Below are positions 13,157-22,931 of a stretch of DNA of 64,000 nucleotides, one piece after another. Below the pieces are notes generated by a model, which was not told the DNA's origin, ran no database searches, and saw nothing but the letters and a program-made list of their open reading frames with translations. The stretch spans positions 1,364,001 to 1,428,000 of the forward strand of contig CM082585.2 in assembly GCA_040954595.2 (NCBI GenBank), written 5' to 3'. The translations under genes and the position numbers were made by a program. Origin of the DNA: Balanoglossus misakiensis. Lineage: Eukaryota > Hemichordata. Within the stretch, counting starts at the first letter, position 1, and every line of letters begins with the position of its first letter.

Positions 13157-13662
13157 GTTAGGCTTGGTTGGGTATCAGAATCCCCTTTCTAATTTTCGCC
13201 AAAGTCTGGATCGACGCTGTTGTCGGGCTTGGTCGATGCATTCTGTTTTGGGGACCATCATTTTTATTTTGTAAAAAGGGTTCACAAAAGCTTGCGGGTG
13301 TATGCACTCTGGGCACCGTACTCCTCACGGGATCTGCTAACGCAGGTCAGTGCAATACCTTAGGCTTTTGTCTAAATTCATTTAACTGTGTATTTGAACG
13401 TTATAGTTTTCATATTTGCATCAATCGTCCGATCAGATCTCTGCCTCAACAGACTGATTGTTATGGTGGCAGCGTGTTGTAAAGAAATTTGGTGTTGTAA
13501 AGAAATTTGTAACATCGGCAGCAACACGTGGGTTACTGTGTGGGTCCAGATTTATTAAATGTATGCATTGGTTATACTTACAACGATATAATTATATAAG
13601 TATATTTAACGTTCTTGCTACAATTTCACCTGTTCAATTAGTCTGATTTCATTATTCCAAAT
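13157..13662 (+). other. Retrotransposon leader, no gene
   Basis: About 500 bp lie between the primer binding site and the gag-pol start. An open frame of 104 codons (13,168-13,482) has no recognisable domain and is probably chance. The leader contains a second ATGGTGGCAGCG motif and a direct repeat of AAGAAATTTG near 13,490-13,510. RNA packaging signals would be expected here but none can be identified by eye. Confidence 0.5.
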
Positions 13663-16600
13663 ATGGATATAGATATCCCATCTCTTAGAGCCAAGGGCGA
13701 AGCACTTCAATTTGAGGGTGCAGAGCTCACTAAATTTGTTCAAGATGCATATAAAGAGGCTTGTATAGCTCAAAAAGAGCAGCAAGCAATCTTGAAACAG
13801 AAGGCAGATGAAGAAAGAGAGGAACGTATAGCTAGGAGGGAATTTGAAAAACAAAAACTTGCTATTGAAGGTGAACGACAAAAAAATGCTATTGAAGAAC
13901 TTAAATTAACTCAGAAACATGAATTGGATATGAGGGCTTTGCAATATAACATAGAACAGAAAAAGGAGGTGGGCTCCCAAATAAAATCTTCACTTTCTCC
14001 CTTTGCTACTAAACTTCCCAAGTTGCCAGAATTTCAGCAGGGTGATGATATGGATGCTTTCATCAATCGCTTTGAAACTTTTGCTGAAAATAGTAAATGG
14101 CCAGAGGACACATGGGGTATGGGGTTTAGTGCATTGCTTTCTGGAAAAGCTCTTTTTGTTTACAATTCAATAGATCGGGATAAGACCAAAAATTGGCAGG
14201 AGGTTAAACAAACGCTCTTGTTAGCTTATAATTTAACAGAGACTGGGTACCGTGATAAATTTCGTCAAGAAAAGCAGGGTAAATATGAAACAGCTAAGCA
14301 ATATGTGGTGAGACTTAGCAATTATTTGACTAGGTGGATTGATCTTTCTGGCATTGACAAATCGGTGGAAGGCCTAATAGACTTGATGATGCGGGAACAG
14401 TACTTAAGTATGTGTAGTTCTGATTTGAATGTGTTTCTCAAGGAACATGCATGCAAAAATGTATATGAACTAGCCACTCTTGCAGATCACTACAGTGAGG
14501 CTAGACAAAGTACTGGGTCCCAAAATCGGGTAGTCAATGTCCCTAAATCCAAACCGTCAGGCAATACCTCACAGGCAGGTGTAGGGTCCCAGTCCAAACC
14601 ATTTAAGAAACCTGTGTGCCATCGCTGTAGAAAGCCTGGACACAAGGTAGCTCAATGTTATGCCAAGAGGGATGTAGATGGTAAACTTTTAACAATTGCC
14701 TCTTGTTTCGAATGTAATAGTAAGAACAAAGGTCAGAATAAATCAACAGAGTCGGTAGCTGCTTGTATTTGCTTACCTAAACAACCCTGTCCACATGAAC
14801 ATGATTCACATCTTGAGCTTAAATGTGGACGCGTCATACCAATTACAGGTATGATGAGTATTGAATTGAACAAAGTTCTTAATGGAACATCTATGCCCAT
14901 TGTTGAAGGCACTGTTAATGGCCAAGCTGTTAAAATACTTAGAGATACAGGATGTAGTGGTGTTGTTATTCGTGCTAGCCTGGTAACACCCACTCAGTTT
15001 ATAGATGAAAAGCGTACTTGTGTATTAATTGATGGTACGTATATACGTGCTGCTATGGCAGTATTAAACGTACGCACACCATACTATACTGGCCAGATAA
15101 AAGCAGTGTGTATGGAGTCTCCTTTATGTGATTTAGTCATAGGGAACATAGACGGTGCCAGAGAGCCCGGTGACCCTGATTACACTCAGTGTGAAATTGT
15201 GGGGATGACTACCCAGAACAATGAGGTCAGAGGTAGCCAAATATGTAGTCCTGAAAGTCAAAAGGTTGGTCAACAATCAGAAGTTTCCTCAACACTTGGT
15301 AAAGTAGGGACGAACCAAATTACACTAGTCTCTGAGAGGCAGGAAACTGGGGAACCATCTGAAGTTCATCCAGTGCCTGTCCGTGAGGAGATAGTTAATA
15401 ATATGTCAGTTTCTGAGAGTCAGGATGCTGGGGAACCGTCTGTTCTTTTGGCTCCTGTCCGTTTAAGGACTGACCTAGTTGAATCAGATCTTGAGAGGCA
15501 GAATGGTGGGGAACAGTTTTCTAGTTTCACGGCACCTGTCGCCGAGGATGCTGATAATAATAACACCAAGGTTGCATTACCAGAGAGCGGTGGAAATTCT
15601 GTGTGTTTACAAAACCCTGGTAATGGGGTAGCCGATTTTATACAAGGGGTTGAGACTAGGTCTCAGACTCAGACCCGTAAGAAACCTTTTCGGCCCATGA
15701 TAGTACCAGAGTTTAAGTCTACTGAGGTGCAAGTTACGGTAGAGACATTTAAAACGGCTCAGCAAAGTGATCCTAATTTAAAACGTGCACATGATTTGGC
15801 TGAAAAGGGAAAGGAGATAGCTACAGGTAAATCAAATGTGACAAGTTTTCATATAAGAAAGGGATTACTTTATCGAACATTTCGATCTCCCAAAACCAAC
15901 TGTGGGGGAGAGGTTACACAATTAGTTGTTCCCACAAAATTTAGAGCTGCAGTAATGAAGCTGGGACATGATTCAATCTTGGCGGGTCATTTGGGTACTC
16001 AGAAGACTATCGAGAGAATACTCACACAATTTTATTGGCCTGCTATGCATGACGATATAAAAAGATACTGTCAGTCCTGTGATATTTGTCAACGCACTAC
16101 GCCTAAGGGTAAAATGGGTAAGGTTCCCTTAGGAACCATGCCGTTAATCGACACTCCCTTTAAAAGAGTGGCCGTAGACTTGGTGGGTCCTATTGAACCC
16201 CGGACTGATAGAGGAAATAAATATATTCTGACTCTTGTTGATTACGCCACCCGATATCCTGAAGCAACACCCCTTAAATATATTACTGCTGAGTCAGTAG
16301 CAGAAGCTTTAGTTAATATATATAGTCGGGTGGGAATTCCAGAACAAGTTTTGTCTGATTTAGGTACACAGTTCGTTGCAGGGATAATGAAAGAAGTAAG
16401 TAGACTCTTGTCCATTCGACAATTGACTACAACCCCTTATCACCCACAATGCAATGGGCTCGTCGAACGTTTTAATGCTATGCTTAAGGGTATGCTAAAA
16501 CGTATGTGCAGTGAGCGTCCAAAAGATTGGGACCGCTATATAGCACCTTTGCTATTTGCGTATCGTGAGGCCCCTCAGGAAAGTTTAGGATTTTCGCCGT

Positions 16601-18543
16601 TCGAGTTGTTGTATGGTAGAACAGTACGAGGTCCCATGACCATATTACGAGAACTTTGGACGTCAGAAATTTCAAATCCTGAAATAAAATCTACCTATGA
16701 ATATGTACTTGATCTTAGAGATAGGCTTGAACAGACCTGCAAAATGGCTCAAGTAGAGTTGTCTAAATCACAGGCAAGATACAAACGCCACTTTGATAAA
16801 AGGACCAAGCCTAGAACCTTTAAAGTGGATGATGAAGTCCTACTGCTTTTGCCTACCAGTCAGGATAAATTGCGTATGCAATGGCAAGGGCCCTACCTAG
16901 TTAGACAGAGGGTGGGTGCAGTAGATTACAGGGTGGATAAGGACGGGAAGTTAAAACTGTATCATGCCAATATGCTTAAGAAGTATGAAATGAGAGAAAA
17001 ACCAAAATTGGATTCTTCAGGGTTATTCCAATTAGTGGCTACTGGATTAATAGAAGGTCAGGACACAGACCCTGGGGTGGACGACCCCGAGTATCCCTCT
17101 GAATTAATTCCATGTGTTCCACTAATAGGAGAGGAAACCATTGAGGATGTACAAATAGGGCCGGATTTGTCTAAACAGCAAGTCAGTGAAGTTAAGCAAA
17201 TCCTTAGAAAATTTGCAAATACACTGACGGATGCGCCAGGAAAGTCAAATGTGGGTCAACATGATATTGAATTAATATCAGAACATCCTGTAAGACTCAA
17301 GCCCTATCCCACTCCATTTGCAGTTAGGGAACAAATTCGCCAAGAACTCCAAAGTATGATTGAATTAGATGTCATTGAAAAGTCTGAATCTCCATATGCT
17401 GCTCCTATAGTCCTAATTAAAAAGAAGGATGGTAAGATTCGGTTCTGCACTGATTTCAGAGAAGTGAACAAGATTACTGTTTTCGATGCTGAACCGATGC
17501 CAAACCCAGAGGAACTTTTTGCTCAATTGGCAGGTAGCCAATATTTCACCAAAATTGACCTCACTAAAGGATTTTGGCAAATTCCTTTAACTGAAAGATC
17601 AAAGAAAGTTACTGCGTTCTTAACTCCATGGGGACTATATCAGTACAAAGTTATGCCTTTTGGTTTGGTAAATAGTCCTGCAACATTTTCTAGGACGATG
17701 AGAACCATTCTTCAGGGCTTAGAAGAGAGAGTTTTAAATATAGTAGATGATATCTTAATTCATACTGCATTGTGGAGAGAACACCTGAATAGTGTTATTG
17801 AAGTTTTTGAACGCCTAGCGAGGGCGTGTGTCACTGCTAAACCAAGCAAGTGCTTTGTGGGTTTTTTTCAATTGGAGTTTGTCGGACACTTGGTGGGTCA
17901 GGGGTGGCTGGGAACAACGTCAGCAAAAGTAAAAGCTTTACTTGATACGCCACGACCTTTGACTATCACTCAGGTGAGGTCATTTGTTGGTTTGGCTAGC
18001 TACTACCGGAAATTTGTCCCAAACTTTGCTGCCATTGCCTCACCACTCCATGATCTCACTAGAAAGGGACAACCTAAAATGGTGATATGGGAAAAATCTC
18101 ACCAGTTAGCTTTTGAGCAATTGAAGAGTATCCTCAGTCAACGACCAATATTGAAATTACCGGATTTTGACAAAACCTTTGTACTTCGCACAGATGCATC
18201 TGATGTGGGTCTGGGGGCGGTTTTAATCCAATATCATAATGATGAAGCCTTTCCTGTTGCTTATGCTAGCCGAAAGATAAATAAGGCTGAATTGCATTAT
18301 TCTGTGATAGAGAAGGAGTGTTTGGCCTTGATTTGGGGATTGCGGAAATTTCAGCAATATCTTCATGGTAAAGAATTCTGGATTGAGACTGACCATAAAC
18401 CATTGGTTTATTTGACTCAAGCTAGAATGGAAAATAATAGGTTAATGCGGTGGGCACTGTATTTACAGTCCTTCAAATATCGTATAATTGCTATTAAGGG
18501 CAATCACAATATTGGCGCTGACTATCTGAGTAGAAGTGCCTAG
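13663..18543 (+). CDS. Gag-pol polyprotein, Gmr1-type (PR-INT-RT-RNase H)
   Basis: A single frame of 1,626 codons with an ATG start. Residues 30-100 are a charged, probably coiled-coil segment, followed by the gag region. A CCHC zinc knuckle spans C319-C332 and would bind the element's RNA. The aspartic protease motif is DTGCSG at D428. Three imperfect repeats of the form ERQ..GEP..PV occupy about 557-640. Integrase: HHCC zinc domain (H769/H776, C806, C809), catalytic D839, D899 and E935 with 35 residues between the last two, and a GPY motif at 1076-1078. Reverse transcriptase: first Asp at D1299 and IVDD at 1360-1363, where Tyr or Phe is more usual in first position. RNase H: D1511, E1552, D1577. 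All catalytic residues are present. Separate gag and pol frames are absent, so one precursor is presumably cut by the protease. Integrase preceding reverse transcriptase is the defining oddity. Confidence 0.95.
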   Translation: MDIDIPSLRAKGEALQFEGAELTKFVQDAYKEACIAQKEQQAILKQKADEEREERIARREFEKQKLAIEGERQKNAIEELKLTQKHELDMRALQYNIEQKKEVGSQIKSSLSPFATKLPKLPEFQQGDDMDAFINRFETFAENSKWPEDTWGMGFSALLSGKALFVYNSIDRDKTKNWQEVKQTLLLAYNLTETGYRDKFRQEKQGKYETAKQYVVRLSNYLTRWIDLSGIDKSVEGLIDLMMREQYLSMCSSDLNVFLKEHACKNVYELATLADHYSEARQSTGSQNRVVNVPKSKPSGNTSQAGVGSQSKPFKKPVCHRCRKPGHKVAQCYAKRDVDGKLLTIASCFECNSKNKGQNKSTESVAACICLPKQPCPHEHDSHLELKCGRVIPITGMMSIELNKVLNGTSMPIVEGTVNGQAVKILRDTGCSGVVIRASLVTPTQFIDEKRTCVLIDGTYIRAAMAVLNVRTPYYTGQIKAVCMESPLCDLVIGNIDGAREPGDPDYTQCEIVGMTTQNNEVRGSQICSPESQKVGQQSEVSSTLGKVGTNQITLVSERQETGEPSEVHPVPVREEIVNNMSVSESQDAGEPSVLLAPVRLRTDLVESDLERQNGGEQFSSFTAPVAEDADNNNTKVALPESGGNSVCLQNPGNGVADFIQGVETRSQTQTRKKPFRPMIVPEFKSTEVQVTVETFKTAQQSDPNLKRAHDLAEKGKEIATGKSNVTSFHIRKGLLYRTFRSPKTNCGGEVTQLVVPTKFRAAVMKLGHDSILAGHLGTQKTIERILTQFYWPAMHDDIKRYCQSCDICQRTTPKGKMGKVPLGTMPLIDTPFKRVAVDLVGPIEPRTDRGNKYILTLVDYATRYPEATPLKYITAESVAEALVNIYSRVGIPEQVLSDLGTQFVAGIMKEVSRLLSIRQLTTTPYHPQCNGLVERFNAMLKGMLKRMCSERPKDWDRYIAPLLFAYREAPQESLGFSPFELLYGRTVRGPMTILRELWTSEISNPEIKSTYEYVLDLRDRLEQTCKMAQVELSKSQARYKRHFDKRTKPRTFKVDDEVLLLLPTSQDKLRMQWQGPYLVRQRVGAVDYRVDKDGKLKLYHANMLKKYEMREKPKLDSSGLFQLVATGLIEGQDTDPGVDDPEYPSELIPCVPLIGEETIEDVQIGPDLSKQQVSEVKQILRKFANTLTDAPGKSNVGQHDIELISEHPVRLKPYPTPFAVREQIRQELQSMIELDVIEKSESPYAAPIVLIKKKDGKIRFCTDFREVNKITVFDAEPMPNPEELFAQLAGSQYFTKIDLTKGFWQIPLTERSKKVTAFLTPWGLYQYKVMPFGLVNSPATFSRTMRTILQGLEERVLNIVDDILIHTALWREHLNSVIEVFERLARACVTAKPSKCFVGFFQLEFVGHLVGQGWLGTTSAKVKALLDTPRPLTITQVRSFVGLASYYRKFVPNFAAIASPLHDLTRKGQPKMVIWEKSHQLAFEQLKSILSQRPILKLPDFDKTFVLRTDASDVGLGAVLIQYHNDEAFPVAYASRKINKAELHYSVIEKECLALIWGLRKFQQYLHGKEFWIETDHKPLVYLTQARMENNRLMRWALYLQSFKYRIIAIKGNHNIGADYLSRSA

Positions 18544-18675
18544 AGATTTTGAGAATTTTCTAGAGATTTTGAGAATTTTGTAGTGATAGTTCAGAGTTTT
18601 TTTCTTAGTAATTTAAAATACTGATAATAGTAGTGTAAGTTGTGATGTAAACCACCAACATATGGGTTTTCATCT

Positions 18676-18688
18676 GGGTTGGGAGGTT
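18676..18688 (+). other. Polypurine tract before the 3' LTR
   Basis: GGGTTGGGAGGTT abuts the TGTCACA start of the 3' LTR and is the expected plus-strand primer site. It is interrupted by T residues, so it is weaker than in many elements. Confidence 0.7.
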
Positions 18689-19845
18689 TGTCACACTATC
18701 TTTTGTTATTTTAAATTATTTATATGATGGCATTAGATAGGTTTATTAAGATGGCATTAGTTTGATTGCAATTAACCTATGTACAGCTTATTAAGAAAAA
18801 CAAAAGAAGCTATCTAGAGGGCAGAACTTCAACTTGTCAATCATCACCCCATATTAGCTCCATTGAGATGCTAATGATGAGTATAAAAGGGACACCCAGC
18901 TTGAAATACGGGCAGTACAAATCAAGATCTGAGGTACTCACAACATCTGGCTATAGTGCAACAATGAAGTGATGATGTGGCAGACTACCATGTGCTGTTG
19001 AAATTGGTTCAATATACAAGGACATGCTCTACTTCAAGCGAACAGTGCTGGACTAACAGAAATTGCTGGACATCGCCGTGCCATCGTGTTATGTCGCCTG
19101 AAGTTCTGTGAAAGCAACGTTGTGTCTATATCTCTACCAGAACTGACTTTCTACGACGGAGAAGACGCGCGCGAGCCATTGCAGTTTACCGGTAACGTTC
19201 GTACACACACGCCTTAGAATAGGACTGAGCTAAATGCCATCACAGTTTATTTAATCTTTTATTGTTAATATTATAAACTTCACTGCAGTTATTGAATTAT
19301 TTTCCTGTGACTAGCGCCAGTTAAATGTGTGCTTGGTGACTAGCTCGTGTAGAGTATATTTCATCATTGTCAAGTTTGCATTGCAAAGGTTATTGCATTT
19401 ATTACTCTTGTTTTCCCAAATTCACACAACCAGCACTAGGCTATACCATATGCTCTGTGTGTTTTACCAATTATATGATTGATAGGCTGCACAGTGCTGT
19501 CGGAGTCAACAAGTGCTGGTGGTGGATTTGGGTGTATATATGTATATTATTTATTATGGTTAAGCTATCAGGTGAATAAATATACTTTCACTTGAATATT
19601 GTGTTGTGCTCACTGTAAAACCTTTGACCTACTACCTTGTTATCCTGGGCCGGTGAAACGTACCCGATTTACAAACACGTGTTTCTATCACATTTGATTC
19701 TGACCTGAAGTATTGCCAACATTAAGCTATCATCAAATAGTTATTTGAGTAAAGTTTTGGCTTCATTTTGGTTAGGTAAAAGAACTCACATCACAATTGC
19801 TCGTGTTAACTTTGGTTGACTGTTTATAGCGCGAACATTGTGACA
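18689..19845 (+). repeat. 3' LTR, 1,157 bp
   Basis: This is the second copy of the LTR, with TGTCACA/TGTGACA ends and the target duplication GGTGG directly after it. I found no difference from the 5' LTR in the stretches compared, including both internal open frames. LTRs are identical at insertion, so this points to a young copy. Confidence 0.95.
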
Positions 19846-19850
19846 GGTGG

Positions 19851-20600
19851 TGTGGCAAGTAGTCTGCCCTTGTACACTAGACAAACCAGGCAATAAATGA
19901 AATGTAGCGAAGAATGGAGGGGTGGGTGTGGGATGGGGTGTCCCCCTCCCATATTAGAAAATCTTGTAAAATTAAGGGCGCGAAACTGCAATTTTGTGGA
20001 CTCAAAGCAAAAGTTTTGCGGCAAAAGTATGTGACCCCCTAAACGTTTAAAAAAAAAGATTACCCCCACTTTCGGACTTCAAAATTTAAGTGACCCCCCC
20101 CCCCCCTGGATTTTGCCGCCCCACCCGGCCGTAAAAACTGAATGGTCCCTTACCCATATACGCGACTTCCATTAATAAATTTGAAGAATAAGAGATCCTC
20201 TCCGTAAATAGGCCTTTTTGGGGGTCAAAACTACCGAAAGAAGACCCTGCCCCAACTCCCCTTTAAACCAACTAATTCACACCGGGTTAGTTTTGTTTCT
20301 TTCATATTTGAATGAGAATTAAAATGCCGCAGGAAATTCTGCTGGCGTCCTTAGGATACGAGATCGGGAACTTTCAAAAGTTCCGCAGAATATACCCCAA
20401 GAGGGCGCTGTTGCTGACCTTCGACCCGTTTCCTTTGACCAGTTCTGTGTCTTCGTTGTAAACACATGTGTGACACGCAGGCTAGAGAATCTGCCAGTTT
20501 TTTCTGTCGTCAACTCCAATGTCGCCTTTTCTATGGACGTTAGTTGGCCAGTGTTTGTTACACATCCAGGACGGTGTCATATTTCTCTGAAAGAATAGCG
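19851..20600. other. Non-coding stretch with C-rich repeat-like DNA
   Basis: No gene seen. 19,900-20,150 is dominated by G/C runs (a long C run ends near 20,106) in a setting of repeated GTGACCCCC words, which looks like an uncharacterised interspersed repeat. 20,320-20,540 is more CpG-rich and could be promoter DNA for the small open frames that follow. A minus-strand frame at 20,319-20,519 has no domain and starts with a non-ATG codon. Confidence 0.4.
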
Positions 20601-20606
20601 GAAAAC

Positions 20607-20711
20607 ATGCAAAGCCAAGGAGCGAGCAAGTACCAGCTGTTTTCTGCAAGTCATGGGTTCAGGCCCCCCACACTGTCCACCATCATTATTCCTATATACA
20701 GATTTGGCGGA
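20607..20711 (+). CDS. Possible first coding exon of a small gene
   Basis: An ATG in the context GAAAACATGC opens 35 codons (starting MQSQGASKYQ, ending YRFGG) and ends exactly at a strong donor, GA|GTGAGT, in phase 0. The sequence upstream is CpG-richer than the surroundings. No family is recognised and no matching acceptor with a continuing frame is convincing. This is a weak call resting only on the ATG plus donor arrangement. Confidence 0.25.
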
Positions 20712-20857
20712 GTGAGTATTGAAACATTACAGTATTTAGTGTGTTTTAAGATATCACTGATAGTTTTCACGACTTAATGTGTGGGTAGAATCACATTCAT
20801 CGCGATAACGTTACTCTAGTCCCCTGATTCAGTCCGTAAACAAGGTAAGCTTGAGAC

Positions 20858-21043
20858 ATGGACGATCGACAATCAGTTTCCGCTGTTGATTTCGCCCTAT
20901 CGCAACTTAGTAACTGGGGCCGAGTGATGCTCCATTATTTAAAGTTCATGACTATTGACACCAATTGCAAAATATCAATGTTAAGGCGTGCTTTCAGAGA
21001 ATATTCAACCAGAAAACCGACAACAATTGATGACCTCATGTGA
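20858..21043 (+). CDS. Small unrecognised open frame, 61 codons
   Basis: ATG to TGA, beginning MDDRQSVSAVDFALSQLSNW and ending TTIDDLM. Composition is protein-like: mixed charged and hydrophobic residues, probably two helices, no low complexity, no signal peptide. An AATAAA at 21,346-21,351 could end a transcript, so 20.5-21.4 kb might be a compact gene. It could equally be a relic or chance. It does not join in phase to the exon candidate at 20,607-20,711 through the nearest AG. Confidence 0.3.
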   Translation: MDDRQSVSAVDFALSQLSNWGRVMLHYLKFMTIDTNCKISMLRRAFREYSTRKPTTIDDLM

Positions 21044-21509
21044 CCTTTACTGGTTGAATCAGGCGACCACTGCAGTGTGATTCCAACGTTTGTGGGAAGA
21101 CCACAGGGAGCTCTTCCTCCTGCTTTGCAGTGTGTGTGTGTGTTTGTTTAATATAAAAATGTGTGACAAAAATATGTATGTTTACAAATATTGTCAAGAT
21201 TGTTTGTTTGTTGAGAGGTTAAGGGGAGTAACCCTTTCTGTTCAATATACCCACAAAGGTGAACAAATTTGTAAACAAACATATTTTTCACAGAGTAGTT
21301 TTATTATATCCGCATTGCATCCAGCATGATCGCAGAAAACATCACCAATAAACCAAAATTGGAGTTGATGGCTTGGCTTTATTTGGGACTATCATTGTTT
21401 GGTTATAGTCCATGGGCCAGAGACCGACATGTAGTCATGCAGAATTAATTTTATGTGTTCTAAATAATTATTTTAGCTTATCTTTGTTGGAAATAATTTT
21501 GCCAACATC

Positions 21510-21640
21510 TCGAATTATTTTTACGTGTAGACTCGAATTAATTTCAGGTGTAGTGTCGAATTAATATCACGTGTTTTGTCGAATTAATTTCACGTGTTGT
21601 GTCGAATTAATTTTACATTGTGTCAAATTAATATTGCCCC
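21510..21640 (+). repeat. 23-bp subterminal tandem repeats with CACGTG-like cores
   Basis: Units start at 21,510, 21,533, 21,556, 21,579 and 21,602 with a partial one at 21,623. The consensus is TCGAATTAATTTCACGTGT plus a variable TTG/AG end. Two units carry a perfect CACGTG. Shorter matching units occur inverted in the right arm (22,790-22,850). Arrayed subterminal motifs are typical transposase-binding sites; that role is inferred. Confidence 0.75.
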
Positions 21641-22415
21641 CACAATCCTTTGCGCTTAAATCAAGATGGCGGCGGCTGAGCATGTCTTTCTCGCCGCATA
21701 AAGTTCGAAAAAGGGGCCGTTGTACAAGTTGTGAGACGTTTTGGGGGGAATTCAATGTTTTTAATTATTTTTTGTAGTCATGCAGAAATAATTTTATGTG
21801 TTCTAAATAATTATTTTAGCTTATCTTTGTTAGAAATAATTTTGCCAACATATCGAATTCTTTTTACGTGTAGACTTGAATTAATTACAGGTGTAGTGTC
21901 GAATTAATATCATCTTTTACAAGATAGATAGGTGATGTGTTTTGCTCTGTGAAAGAAAATGGAGGGGGAGGGTGTTTAAAATTTTGGCAGTTCGGAAGGG
22001 GGATTTGTAAATATTTCGGGTTGTGTCGGGGGGAGGGGGGGGGCATGTGAAAATTAGCGGTAAAATTTTTTAATTCTCTCGCCCACCCCCCCCCCCCCCC
22101 CCACCCTCCAATGGTGTTTGTGAATGCAGCCTACAGAGGAGGTGGAGACTTCGGGGTCTGCCCCTTTACTATCTATGCCCCACACCCTATCTTATCAGTT
22201 GTAAATCTAGAATGCAAGCTATCATTAAATATGGTTATGTAGAGAGAGACTTTGTCTTTTTAATTTAAATTTATTTAAACAAAACTTGAGTTTACAAGGA
22301 AATTTTAAGGAATATTTTATTCGCCGTTTCCTGGGATCTGGGCCCTACAGCTATTTCTTAGTTCTGAAAATAACAAATTAACACAATTTTTGTATGTTCA
22401 GATGTCAAAATTTAT

Positions 22416-22661
22416 TCAATCAAGGCGAATTGGCAACGCGGGGCAACAGCTTGCTCTGTGTACAGGTCTGTGTGTTCCCGCCATGACACGGCCTCCACGC
22501 CAAGAACACTGTACGCAGAGCTGGGCTATACCATAGCAAGGCTGGCGATTACACCAACTGGTAGTGGTTTTGAGTGGTTTGACTAGAAAATTCTGTCTGT
22601 AGACCAAAACTCGTGGACCGATCGCCGTTTTCGAGCACACTGCATTTATATTGGACAGCAA
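22416..22661 (-). CDS. Minus-strand open frame inside the fold-back element
   Basis: 81 codons beginning with an ATG at 22,661 (MLSNINAVCSKTAIGPRVLV). The first ~45 residues are basic and hydroxylated, somewhat like a mitochondrial targeting segment, but the rest has no recognised domain. The frame lies between the arms just inside the right one. It may be a captured gene fragment or chance. Confidence 0.2.
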   Translation of the reverse strand: MLSNINAVCSKTAIGPRVLVYRQNFLVKPLKTTTSWCNRQPCYGIAQLCVQCSWRGGRVMAGTHRPVHRASCCPALPIRLD

Positions 22662-22931
22662 ATCGCCCCAAAACGTTTCACAACTTGTACAACGGCCCCT
22701 TTTTTAACTTTATGCGGCGAGAAAGACATGCTCAGCCGCCGCCATCTTGATTTACGCGCAAAGGATTGTAAGGGCAATATTATTTGACAACGTGAAATTA
22801 ATTCGACACAACACGTGAAATTAATTCGAGTCTACACATAAAAATAATTCGAGATGTTGGCAGAATTATTTCTAACAAAGATAAGCTAAAATAATTATTT
22901 AGAACACATAAAATTAATTCTGCATGACTAC

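Larger units (their letters stand above)
11976..19845 (+). mobile_element. Intact Gmr1-type LTR retrotransposon (7,870 bp)
   Basis: This is a complete element: 5' LTR, primer binding site, leader, a single long gag-pol frame, polypurine tract and 3' LTR, flanked by the 5-bp duplication GGTGG. The domain order in the polyprotein is gag, zinc knuckle, protease, integrase, reverse transcriptase, RNase H. Ordinary Ty3/gypsy elements have integrase last. The order seen here is that of the Gmr1-like group of Ty3/gypsy-related elements described from deuterostomes. Both LTRs are 1,157 bp and identical wherever compared, and the frame has no stop, so the insertion is recent and possibly mobile. No envelope-like frame is present. 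Confidence 0.95.
21431..22931. mobile_element. Fold-back DNA element with ~270-320-bp inverted arms
   Basis: The left arm (21,431 to about 21,748) reads as the reverse complement of the right arm (about 22,666-22,931). Both outer ends are GTAGTCATGCAGAATTAATT. From the outer end inward, both arms carry an AT-rich ATTAATT zone, ~23-bp subterminal repeats, an AAGATGGCGGCGGCTGAG block and a GTTTTGGGG edge. The ~0.9-kb centre contains a third partial copy of the outer sequence in left-arm orientation (about 21,762-21,915) and G/C runs. No transposase frame is present, so it is non-autonomous. I could not fix a target duplication; the homology of the right end may extend to about 22,985. Confidence 0.8.
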
